From: an uncultured Xylophilus sp.
GTDB taxonomy: Bacteria; Pseudomonadota; Gammaproteobacteria; Burkholderiales; Burkholderiaceae_C
Direction: 5' to 3'
DNA length: 45,202 nucleotides
Assembly (NCBI GenBank): GCA_913776965.1
Contig: CAJYQL010000058.1
Coordinates: 1 to 45,202, forward strand
Both the position numbers and the translations under genes were made by a program. The notes beneath the pieces were generated by a model, which had not been told where the DNA came from, searched no databases, and saw nothing but the letters and a program-made list of their open reading frames with translations. Numbering within the stretch: the stretch's first letter is position 1; every line of letters begins with the position of its first letter. Shown in pieces: positions 16,896-24,035 of the stretch.

Positions 16896-17822
16896 ATGAG
16901 CCGCCTGCCCGACCTGGAGGCCTGGGCGATCTTCGCCAAGGTGGCCGAAACCGGCTCCTTCGCCCGGGCGGCAGCCGATCTGGCGCTGTCGCAGCCGACG
17001 GTGTCGAAGGCGATCGGCCGGCTGGAAACCCGGCTGCGCACCACGCTGTTCCACCGCACCTCGCGCCGCATGTCGCTCACCGCCGCCGGCGAGGCCTCGC
17101 TGGAGCGGGCCGCGCGCATCCTCGGCGAAGGCGAGGCGGTGGAAGCCGAGCTGACCGAGCAGTCGCAGAGCCTGCGCGGCACGATCCGGATCGCCGCGCC
17201 GATGTCCTTCGGCGTGTCGCACCTGGGGCCGGCGCTGCCGCGCTTCATGGCGCTGCATCCGGACGTGGTGCTGGACCTGCACTTCAGCGACGGCCTGACC
17301 GACGTGGTGGCCCAGGGCTTCGACCTGGCGCTGCGCATCGCGGCACTGCCCGATTCCAGCCTGCTCGCGCGGCGCCTGTGCAGCGTGCGCCTGCTGCTGG
17401 TGGGGGCGCCGGCGTACTTCGCGCGGCACGGCCATCCGGCCCATCCGCGCGACCTGGCGCAGCACCGGGCGCTGCGCTACACCCGCAGCCGCGGCGGCGA
17501 AGCCTGGCGCTTCCGCCATCCGCGGCACGGCGACTTCGCGCAGGTGGTGCCCGCCATGCTGCAGGTCGACAACGCCGAGGCGCTGGTGCCCGCACTGCAC
17601 GCCGGCCTCGGCCTGGCGCTGCAGCCGGAGTTCCTCGCCTGGGACGACCTGCGCAGCGGCCGGATCGAGACGACGCTGCCGGACTGGACGCCGCCGGCCA
17701 TCGCGCTGCACATCGTCACGCCGCCGGGCCGCGCCAAGCCGGCCCGGGTACAGGCGCTGATCGCCTTCCTGGCCGCGCATTTCGCGCAGGCGCCGTGGGC
17801 GGTCGATCCGCAGGCGGCCTGA
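16896..17822 (+). CDS. LysR-type transcriptional regulator next to pirin
   Basis: A 308-residue LysR-type regulator of the common CrgA-like subgroup. The HTH includes TGSFARAAADLALSQPTVSKAIGRLE, followed by HRTSRRMSLTAAGE and a substrate domain with LALRIAALPDSSL. It probably controls the divergent pirin gene. A seven-codon reading frame (16876-16899) ends in a TGA that overlaps this ATG, which could couple translation; there is no good Shine-Dalgarno sequence of its own. The gene ends 85 bases before mdcE, so read-through into the second mdc half is possible. It could also be the mdc regulator, but its sequence is less MdcR-like than that of the gene at 3063. Confidence 0.9.
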   Translation: MSRLPDLEAWAIFAKVAETGSFARAAADLALSQPTVSKAIGRLETRLRTTLFHRTSRRMSLTAAGEASLERAARILGEGEAVEAELTEQSQSLRGTIRIAAPMSFGVSHLGPALPRFMALHPDVVLDLHFSDGLTDVVAQGFDLALRIAALPDSSLLARRLCSVRLLLVGAPAYFARHGHPAHPRDLAQHRALRYTRSRGGEAWRFRHPRHGDFAQVVPAMLQVDNAEALVPALHAGLGLALQPEFLAWDDLRSGRIETTLPDWTPPAIALHIVTPPGRAKPARVQALIAFLAAHFAQAPWAVDPQAA

Positions 17823-17831
17823 CCCGGCCCG

Positions 17832-17907
17832 GTTCGTTCCGCCGGGCGGAAGGATCGTGCGGCCGGCTTGATTGATCGGACCGGCCGGGCTGCGTACGCT
17901 GGCCGGC
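17832..17907 (+). promoter_or_regulatory. mdcE promoter matching that of mdcA, probably leaderless
   Basis: The same blocks as before mdcA at the same spacing: GTTCGTTCCGC (17832-17842), a 20-base gap, CCGGCTTGATTGATCG (17863-17878), -35 TTGATC at 17872-17877, a 17-base spacer, and -10 TACGCT at 17895-17900 ending seven bases before the ATG at 17908. Here the LysR-type dyad is perfect: TTCCGC-CGG-GCGGAA (17837-17851), centred at -64 if transcription begins at the ATG. There is no ribosome-binding sequence. Confidence 0.75.
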
Positions 17908-18615
17908 ATGAATCCCGACTGGACCACCCTCGCTGCCACGCTGTTCGGCCCCGACCACGGCATCGTCGCCGACGGCGATTTCCTGCACGGCACCGCCCGG
18001 CTCGACAGGCGGGAGATCGCGGTGGTCGGCACCACCGGCCATGCGGCGATCGGCGTGCAGCTGGCGCTGGCGCAGGCCCGCGTGGTGCTCGACACCGTCG
18101 CGCAGCACCCGGGCCGGCCGCTCCTGCTGCTGATCGACACCCAGGGCCAGCAGCTGCGCCGGCGCGACGAGCTGCTCGGCATCCACCGCGCGATGGCGCA
18201 TCTCGGCATGGCGATCGACCATGCACGGCGGCAGGGCCACACCGTGCTCGGGCTGGTCTACGACCAGGCGCTGTCCGGCGGCTTCATCACCTCGGGCCTG
18301 ATCGCCGATGCCTGCGACGCGCTGCCCGGTGCCGAGATCCGGGTGATGCGCATCCCCGCGATGGCGCGGGTCACCAAACTGCCCGAGGCACTGCTCGAGG
18401 AGCTGTCGCAGGCCAACCCGGTGTTCGCGCCGGGCGTGGGCAACTACGTCGCGATGGGCGGCGTGCGCCGGCTCTGGGAGGGCGACCTGCGGCAGTGCCT
18501 GCGCGGCGCCCTGGCCGATGCCGACCCGGCCGACCGCCGTGCCGAGGCCGGCCGGGAGCGCGGCGGCCGCCGGCTCGCCGCCGAGGTGGCGCAGCGGGTG
18601 CTGGAGGCCGCCTGA
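17908..18615 (+). CDS. mdcE: Malonate decarboxylase gamma subunit
   Basis: A 235-residue MdcE, the partner of MdcD in the decarboxylase heterodimer. It belongs to the same crotonase-like superfamily, with VVGTTGHAAIGVQLALA (near residue 40), the LLIDTQGQQLRRRDELLG block near 76, and LSGGFITSGLIADAC in the middle. The ATG is placed by the family N-terminus (LFGPDHG) and by the promoter match with mdcA. It heads the second half-operon mdcE-G-B-H, separated from mdcD by 3 kb containing the Bug, pirin and LysR genes. Confidence 0.95.
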   Translation: MNPDWTTLAATLFGPDHGIVADGDFLHGTARLDRREIAVVGTTGHAAIGVQLALAQARVVLDTVAQHPGRPLLLLIDTQGQQLRRRDELLGIHRAMAHLGMAIDHARRQGHTVLGLVYDQALSGGFITSGLIADACDALPGAEIRVMRIPAMARVTKLPEALLEELSQANPVFAPGVGNYVAMGGVRRLWEGDLRQCLRGALADADPADRRAEAGRERGGRRLAAEVAQRVLEAA

Positions 18616-18643
18616 GGCCGCACCGACCGTGAAAGAACCGCCC

Positions 18644-19357
18644 ATGCCGCCGCTGCAGCGCCACGGTCTCGTGTATCTGTCGGATGACGGCTGGAGTGCC
18701 TTGTGCGCTGGCCCGTCGCTGCTGGCCGACGCCGCGGCCCGCGACTGCCTCGCGCACTGGGCCGCCCACCAGCTGCCGCTGGTGGTGACCCGGCAGTCGG
18801 ACTGCAGCGGGCCGGTGCCGTCGGCCGAGGTGGCGCTGGGCCTGCCCGCGCCGGCCCGCTGGGGTCGGCTGCGCATCGCGCTGCGGGTGCCCGAGGCGGC
18901 GGTGCTGTACACCGACGGGTTCCCGCGCATGGCGGCAGTCGCATCGCTGCTGCCGCGCGATGCGCGCCCGGCCTGGCAGGCGCTGCAGGCGGCGCTGGCG
19001 GCCGACGGCCTGGCCGCGGCGGTCTACGGCAGTTACGGCTGGGAGCGGCTGACCGGCCTGGCCTACCGGCATGCGGCCTCCGATATCGACCTGCTGGTGC
19101 CGGTGGACGGCGCCGAGGCCGCCGACCGCGCCGCCGCACGGCTGGCCGCTGCGGCGCTGCCCGGTCCCCGCATCGACGGCGAACTGCAGTTCCCGGACGG
19201 GGCGGCCGTTGCCTGGCGCGAATGGCGGCTCTGGCGCACCGGCGCCGCGGCGGAGGTACTGGTCAAGCGCCGCGACGGCGCCACGCTGGAGATGGACGAC
19301 GGCTGGCTGTGCCGGCGCGGTGCGCCATCCCTGGTGACGGAGCCGGCATGCGCCTGA
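18644..19357 (+). CDS. mdcG: Phosphoribosyl-dephospho-CoA transferase
   Basis: A 237-residue MdcG, which transfers the phosphoribosyl-dephospho-CoA group from the MdcB product onto the MdcC serine. The nucleotidyltransferase core is clear: GSYGWERLTGLAY (S130, W133) followed by ASDIDLL with aspartates D147 and D149, matching the catalytic pair known in Klebsiella MdcG. ATG 18644 is used; an in-frame GTG at 18629 is an alternative, and neither has a strong Shine-Dalgarno sequence. It follows mdcE by 28 bases, and its last 10 bases overlap mdcB. Confidence 0.93.
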   Translation: MPPLQRHGLVYLSDDGWSALCAGPSLLADAAARDCLAHWAAHQLPLVVTRQSDCSGPVPSAEVALGLPAPARWGRLRIALRVPEAAVLYTDGFPRMAAVASLLPRDARPAWQALQAALAADGLAAAVYGSYGWERLTGLAYRHAASDIDLLVPVDGAEAADRAAARLAAAALPGPRIDGELQFPDGAAVAWREWRLWRTGAAAEVLVKRRDGATLEMDDGWLCRRGAPSLVTEPACA

Positions 19358-20241
19358 ACCGCGCGGTGCCCTTGTACGTCGACGCGGCCCCACGGCCGCC
19401 GACGGCCGCACTGCAGGCGCTGGGCCGGGCTGCGACGGTCGCGCTGTACGACGAGCTGGCACTGGCGCCCAAGCCGGGGCTGGTGTCCTTCGTCGACAGC
19501 GGCAGCCACACCGACATGGACGCGCGCACCTTCCTGCGCAGCCTGTTCGCGCTGCGGCACTACTTTCCGCGGATCGCCGCACTGGGCTGGGCGCAGGCAC
19601 CCTTCGCGGCGCTGGAAAACTGCGGCCGCGACGCCGAGGCCCGCATGCTGGCCGCCACCGGCGGCATCAACACCCACCGCGGCGCGGTCTTCACGCTGGG
19701 GCTGCTGTGCGCCGCCGGCGGTGCCGTGCTGCGCGACGGCGGACCAGCGCCCGCGGGCCTGCCGCCCCACGCGGTACGCGCGGCGCTGCTGCGGCACTGG
19801 GGCCCGGCGCTGGCGGCGCGGGCCGGGCGCGCGAGCGGCCTGCCGGGCGGCATCGCCGCCGCGCGCCACGGCCTGCGCAGCGCCGGGCAGGAGGCGGCGG
19901 CAGGCTTTCCGACGCTGTTCGAGCGGGTGGCGCCGGCCCTCGACCGGGGCCTGCGGTCCGGTGTGCCGCCGGACCGGGCCCGCTGCGACGCCCTGTTCCA
20001 CGCGATGGCGGCACTGGATGACACCAACCTCGCGCACCGCGGCGGCCTGTCGGCGCTGCGCGACGTGCAGGGCACCGCGCAAGCCTTCCTGCAGGCCGGC
20101 GGCGTCGCCCGGCCCGGTGGCCTGGCCGCTGCCTGGGCGCTGCACCGCCGCTTCGTCGCCGGCCGGCTGTCGCCGGGCGGTGCCGCCGACATGCTCGCCG
20201 CCGCCTGCTGGCTGCAGCGCGTCGGCGGCGTGCGGCCCTGA
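19348..20241 (+). CDS. mdcB: Triphosphoribosyl-dephospho-CoA synthase
   Basis: A 297-residue MdcB of the CitG family, which makes 2'-(5''-triphosphoribosyl)-3'-dephospho-CoA from ATP and dephospho-CoA for attachment to MdcC. The family signatures KPGLVSFVDSGSHTDMD (near residue 46), TGGINTHRGAVFTLGLL (near 104) and ALDDTNLAHRGGL (near 226) are intact. The start overlaps the end of mdcG by 10 bases, so translation is probably coupled. The gene order E-G-B-H is that reported for Acinetobacter (ACDEGBH), whereas Pseudomonas has mdcB near the front. Confidence 0.94.
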   Translation: MRLNRAVPLYVDAAPRPPTAALQALGRAATVALYDELALAPKPGLVSFVDSGSHTDMDARTFLRSLFALRHYFPRIAALGWAQAPFAALENCGRDAEARMLAATGGINTHRGAVFTLGLLCAAGGAVLRDGGPAPAGLPPHAVRAALLRHWGPALAARAGRASGLPGGIAAARHGLRSAGQEAAAGFPTLFERVAPALDRGLRSGVPPDRARCDALFHAMAALDDTNLAHRGGLSALRDVQGTAQAFLQAGGVARPGGLAAAWALHRRFVAGRLSPGGAADMLAAACWLQRVGGVRP

Positions 20242-20252
20242 CCCGGGGCCCC

Positions 20253-21176
20253 ATGGCGTTCGCCCTGCTGTTCTCCGGCCAGGGCCTGCAGCAGCCGGCG
20301 ATGCTGCCGTGGCTGGACGACGACGGCGCCGGCATGGCCGCGGTGCACCGGATCGCCGGCCGCGACTGGCGCGCCGCCCTGGCCGACCCCGCCGCCGCCG
20401 GCCGCAACGCCTTCGCGCAACCGCTGCTGACCGCGCTGGCGCTGGCCGCCTGGGCGCAGCTCGCGCCCGGCCTGCCGCCGCCCGCCGCCGTGGCGGGCTA
20501 CAGCGTCGGCGAACTGGCCGCCTGCAGTGCCGCGGGCGCCTGCACCGCCGATGCCGCCGTCGCCCTGGCCCGGCAGCGCGCCGCGGCGATGGACCGGGCT
20601 GCCACCCGCCAGCCGCCCACCGGCCTGCTCGGCGTGTCGGGGCTGCCGCTGGCGGCGATCGACGCGCTCTGCGTGCGCCACGGCGTCGCCCTGGCGATCC
20701 GCAGCGGTACGGCCACGGCGGTGCTCGGCGGACCGCGCCCCGCGCTGGCCGCCGCCCAGGCCGACGCGGCGGCGATGGGCGCGCACTGCACGCCGATCAA
20801 CGTCGCGCTGGCCTCCCACACCCGCTGGATGGCGGATGCCGCGCAGGCGTTCGCCGATCTTCTCGCTGCCATGCCGGCGGAGGTGTTGCATACCCCGCGC
20901 GCCGCGCTGTTCGCGTGCGCCACCGGCGCCCGTGTGCCGCATGCGGCGTCCCTGCGCAGCGCCCTCGCCACGCAGATCGACCGCACCGTCCGCTGGGACG
21001 ACTGCATGGACGGCATCGCCGAGCGGGGCGTCGCCTGCGTGCTGGAGATCGGCGCGGGCAGCGCACTCGCGCGGCAGTGGAATGCGCGCCATCCGGACGT
21101 TCCGGCCCGGGCGGCCGACGAGTTCCGCAGTGCGGTGGCGGTTGGGGCCTGGGTGGCGCGATATGCCGCTGGATGA
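20253..21176 (+). CDS. mdcH: Malonate decarboxylase malonyl transferase (epsilon)
   Basis: A 307-residue MdcH of the FabD-like malonyl-CoA:ACP transacylase family. It primes the decarboxylase by moving malonyl from malonyl-CoA to MdcC. FSGQGLQQPAML opens the protein, the catalytic serine is S84 in AGYSVGELAAC, and the active-site histidine is H189 in ALASHTRWM. It follows mdcB by 11 bases and is the last gene of the mdc set. No transporter gene (mdcL, mdcM, mdcF) follows. Downstream comes a gene-free stretch of 279 bases. Confidence 0.94.
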   Translation: MAFALLFSGQGLQQPAMLPWLDDDGAGMAAVHRIAGRDWRAALADPAAAGRNAFAQPLLTALALAAWAQLAPGLPPPAAVAGYSVGELAACSAAGACTADAAVALARQRAAAMDRAATRQPPTGLLGVSGLPLAAIDALCVRHGVALAIRSGTATAVLGGPRPALAAAQADAAAMGAHCTPINVALASHTRWMADAAQAFADLLAAMPAEVLHTPRAALFACATGARVPHAASLRSALATQIDRTVRWDDCMDGIAERGVACVLEIGAGSALARQWNARHPDVPARAADEFRSAVAVGAWVARYAAG

Positions 21177-21192
21177 TTAGGAAGGAAATCGG

Positions 21193-21239
21193 CCGATTGC
21201 GTAGATCGGTACTGCACCTGTAGCTATGCAAAAAATAGC
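21193..21239. other. Small hairpins in the gene-free stretch after mdcH
   Basis: Bases 21177-21455 carry no convincing gene and look clearly less GC-rich than their surroundings. Two hairpins follow mdcH: CCGAT (21193-21197) with ATCGG (21205-21209), and GCTAT (21223-21227) with ATAGC (21235-21239). The second has an A-rich loop and resembles short TAGCTAT/ATAGC intergenic motifs common in Comamonadaceae. They may help end the mdcEGBH transcript. The remainder of the stretch shows nothing I recognise. Confidence 0.35.
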
Positions 21240-21455
21240 AAGCGCGTGAGGCGGCCCGTGCTGGAGATGCCGGAGAGCGTGACCAATGATTCACGGGAAT
21301 GGCGATGCATGGATCCGGACTGGCAGCCTTTTTCCCGATCACGGCCAGGCGGCACTGGTCTGCTGCGTGATGATGTGGGCCCGGCTTGGGGCGACGGCGC
21401 ATCCAGCCCCTGGGGCCCGCAACCTTCTGCTCACCACGTCGCGGTAAGCGGCAGC

Positions 21456-22157
21456 TCAGCCTTTGCCTAACGTGCCGGTGAAAAGCGCCGCCGTACGTTC
21501 GTAGTGCCCTGCCAGCAACCGCTGCGCGGTCGGCAGGTCCATGGCCATCACCGCGTCGAAGATCGCCTGGTGCTCGTCCTGCTCGTTGCGGCGCTTGTAG
21601 GCCTTGCGGGCTGCGAGCTGGCGGTAGCGGTAGGCGCGGTCGTAGAGCTGGTCGCAGAAGCCCAGCAGAACCGGCGAGCCGCAGGCCGACAGCAGCGCCC
21701 GGTGGAACGCCCGGTGGTAGACCTCCCACTGCGGGTTCTCCTCGTAGCTGTCTACCTGCACCGAGCGCGGCGTGCGCGACAGGCGGTGGAAGGCCAGCAC
21801 CAGCGCCTCCTCCCACTGCGGCGTGCGCCGCGCGAAGGCCTGCGCCAGCGCCATCGATTCCAGCGCCACCCGGGTGTCCACCACGTCCCGCAGTTCCGCC
21901 GCCGACACCGCCGCGGCGCAGAAGCCGCGCTGGTCGTGGTGCACCACCAGCCCTTCGGTCGCGAGCCGGCCGAGCGATTCCCGCAGCGGACTCGCGCCAA
22001 CGTCGTAACGGGCGCGCAGCAGGTGCATCGGGAGTTTGCCGCCGGGCTGCCAGTGGCCGCCGAGCAGATCGGCGCGCAGCCGTTCGTGGACCTGGCGGGT
22101 CAGGCTCGGCGCGACCGAAGACGCTTCGCTGGGGTGGGCAGGGGCGAGGGTGTCCAT
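21456..22157 (-). CDS. GntR-family regulator, FadR/FCD subgroup
   Basis: A 233-residue regulator with an N-terminal winged helix (LTRQVHERLRADLLGGHWQPG, then SPLRESLGRLATEGLV) and an all-helical C-terminal FCD ligand domain. ATG 22157 is chosen because AAGGAAAA lies nine bases upstream; a TTG nine codons earlier is less likely. It is divergent from the FAH gene, with a palindromic operator between them that overlaps its own -35 box, so autoregulation and control of the FAH operon are expected. Acinetobacter MdcY, a mdc repressor, is also a GntR protein, but this gene's operator lies on the FAH side, not before mdc. Confidence 0.9.
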   Translation of the reverse strand: MDTLAPAHPSEASSVAPSLTRQVHERLRADLLGGHWQPGGKLPMHLLRARYDVGASPLRESLGRLATEGLVVHHDQRGFCAAAVSAAELRDVVDTRVALESMALAQAFARRTPQWEEALVLAFHRLSRTPRSVQVDSYEENPQWEVYHRAFHRALLSACGSPVLLGFCDQLYDRAYRYRQLAARKAYKRRNEQDEHQAIFDAVMAMDLPTAQRLLAGHYERTAALFTGTLGKG

Positions 22158-22185
22158 CCGCGGGTTTTCCTTATGTGTCGGCAAT

Positions 22186-22243
22186 ATTCTAGTGGTCTAT
22201 TATTTTGTCGACAAAACTGCAATCCAACGTTTTTATCGACAAA
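22186..22243. promoter_or_regulatory. Divergent promoters with GntR-type palindrome
   Basis: TTTTGTCGACAAAA (22203-22216) is a perfect 14-base palindrome of the GntR type. A second copy with one mismatch, TTTTATCGACAAA, runs from 22231 into the FAH start codon. Leftward, -35 TTGTCG (22209-22214, minus strand) and -10 TAGAAT (22186-22191) are 17 bases apart, so the palindrome covers the regulator's own -35. Rightward, TATTAT (22198-22203) can serve as -10, placing the palindrome at the start point. Binding should therefore block both promoters. Confidence 0.65.
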
Positions 22244-23121
22244 TGACCTTCGGCTTCGTCACCTTCTCCACTGGCACCGCGGGCGATGCCCGGCTCGGCG
22301 CCGTCATTGGCGACACCGTCGTCGACCTTCAGGCCGCCGACGCGGCGCTGCCGCGCGACATGGTGGCGCTCGCCGCCGCCGGCCCCGACGCCTTCGCCGC
22401 CGGCGGGCGCGCCGCCCGCGCCGCGCCCGCCGGCGCCGTCCACCCGCTCGACAGCGTCACGCTGCTGCCTGTGGTCCCGCGTCCCGGCAAGGTGATGTGC
22501 CTCGGCCTCAACTACGCCGACCATGCGGCCGAAGGCGGCAACGCCCGGCCGGAGTACCCGAGCTTCTTCATGCGCGGCCCGACCTCGCTGGTCGGCCACC
22601 GCGCGCCGGTCGTGCGGCCGCGTGTCTCGCAGAAGCTCGACTTCGAGGCCGAGCTGGCGGTCGTCATCGGGCGGCGCTGCCACGGCCTGACCGACGCCGA
22701 CGCGCTGTCGGCCGTGGCCGGCTACGCCTGCTTCAACGACGCCACCCTGCGCGACTACCAGCGCAAGACCGCGCAATGGACCATCGGCAAGAACTTCGAC
22801 CGCACCGGCGGTTTCGGCCCGTGCTTCGTGCCGGCGTCGGCGCTGCCGCCGGGCGCTGTCGGTCTGAAGATCGAGTCGCGGCTCAACGGCCGGGTCATGC
22901 AGAGCGACAACACCCGCAACATGCTGTTCCCGGTGGCCGAGACGCTGCGCCTGATCACCGAGGCGATCACGCTGGAGCCGGGCGACGTGGTGATCATGGG
23001 CACGCCGGCCGGCGTGGGCTATGCCCGCACCCCGCCGGTGTGGATGCAGCCCGGCGACACGATCGAGATCGAGATCGAGGGCATCGGCACGCTGTCGAAC
23101 CCGGTGGAGGACGCGGCATGA
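22243..23121 (+). CDS. Fumarylacetoacetate hydrolase family protein
   Basis: A 292-residue FAH-family hydrolase; members split C-C bonds in acylpyruvates or hydrate and decarboxylate related keto acids. The metal triad is present: E135 and E137 in KLDFEAELAVVIG and D166 in CFNDATLRDYQ, with the family LGLNYADHAAE stretch at residues 88-98. ATG 22243 is the family start. It has no ribosome-binding sequence and lies inside the second GntR half-site. It heads a five-gene operon and overlaps the next gene as ATGA. The substrate is not evident. Confidence 0.9.
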   Translation: MTFGFVTFSTGTAGDARLGAVIGDTVVDLQAADAALPRDMVALAAAGPDAFAAGGRAARAAPAGAVHPLDSVTLLPVVPRPGKVMCLGLNYADHAAEGGNARPEYPSFFMRGPTSLVGHRAPVVRPRVSQKLDFEAELAVVIGRRCHGLTDADALSAVAGYACFNDATLRDYQRKTAQWTIGKNFDRTGGFGPCFVPASALPPGAVGLKIESRLNGRVMQSDNTRNMLFPVAETLRLITEAITLEPGDVVIMGTPAGVGYARTPPVWMQPGDTIEIEIEGIGTLSNPVEDAA

Positions 23122-23993
23122 GCGCCGCGTCCAACGAACCCCGCATCACCCGCCTGCCCGACGACTTCCGCTGGCCCGGCGGCAAGCGGGTCGCGGTGGT
23201 GTTCAACATCGCCTACGAAGCCTGGTCCGACGGCCAGGCGCCCGGCATCGGGCCGATGGGCAACGTGCTCAAGCCCGGGTTCTTCGACACCAACGCACAT
23301 TCGTGGGCGAGCTTCGGCCTGGTGCGCGGCATCCACCGGCTGATCGCCATCGCCGAGAAGCACGGCGTGAAGACCAGCGTGATGACCAACGGCGTGATCT
23401 GCGAGCGCGACCCGGATACCGTCAAACGCATCGCCGACCTCGGCCACGAAATCGTCAACCACTCCTGGGGCATGGACGTGATCCCGGTGTACTTCGACGA
23501 GGCCGGCGAGCGGGCCAACCTGCAGCGCAACCACGATCTACTGCAGGCCACGGCCGGCGTCGCGCCCACCGGCTGGATCAGCCCGCGCGGCACCGGCAGC
23601 CCGATCAGCTCGCGCCTGCTGGCCGAAGCCGGCTACCGACACCACGGCGACGTGAACGACGACGACCGGCCCTACGTCATGGACTTCGGCGGCGGCCAGC
23701 GCATCGTCGGCATCCCGCTCACCATGGACGTGAACGACCTGCCCACCTGCATCCGCTACGGCCAGGGCGCGCGCCACATGCTCGACACCTTCCAGGACTG
23801 CTTCGACGCCTACCGTCAGCGCGAGACGGTGCCGCTGATGCTCGACGTGACCGGCCATACCCACGTGATGGGCCGCCCCTCGGTCGCCTGGGTGTTCGAC
23901 GAGATCATGGGCCGGGTGCTGGCCGCGCCCGACGTGTGGGTCTGCACCCGCGACGAGATGGCGCGCCACGTGCTCGCCCAGCTGCCGGGCTGA
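23118..23993 (+). CDS. Polysaccharide deacetylase-like (PuuE-type) protein
   Basis: A 291-residue member of the NodB/polysaccharide deacetylase superfamily. The metal ligands of true deacetylases appear to be missing: motif 1 reads FNIAYEAWSDG instead of TFDD, and motif 2 reads NHSWGMD (H115) without the second histidine of HSxxH. This pattern resembles the metal-independent PuuE allantoinase group, which opens cyclic amides. An amidohydrolase-like role on a small cyclic substrate is therefore more likely than sugar deacetylation. It is coupled to the FAH gene by ATGA and followed by a Bug receptor, consistent with a catabolic rather than a cell-wall function. Confidence 0.8.
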   Translation: MSAASNEPRITRLPDDFRWPGGKRVAVVFNIAYEAWSDGQAPGIGPMGNVLKPGFFDTNAHSWASFGLVRGIHRLIAIAEKHGVKTSVMTNGVICERDPDTVKRIADLGHEIVNHSWGMDVIPVYFDEAGERANLQRNHDLLQATAGVAPTGWISPRGTGSPISSRLLAEAGYRHHGDVNDDDRPYVMDFGGGQRIVGIPLTMDVNDLPTCIRYGQGARHMLDTFQDCFDAYRQRETVPLMLDVTGHTHVMGRPSVAWVFDEIMGRVLAAPDVWVCTRDEMARHVLAQLPG

Positions 23994-24035
23994 GGCCCGC
24001 CCTCCACCGACGCCCGTTCGCACCAGGAGCCCTCC

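Noticed and set aside
21246-21470. 74-codon frame in the gene-free stretch after mdcH
   Set aside because: No Shine-Dalgarno sequence, no family resemblance, and it overlaps the end of the GntR gene. The stretch also looks less GC-rich than coding DNA here.
21456-22157. GntR regulator considered as MdcY, the Acinetobacter malonate repressor
   Set aside because: Its palindrome lies on the FAH side of the gene. The mdc promoters carry LysR-type dyads and no copy of TTTTGTCGACAAAA, so the FAH operon is the better target.
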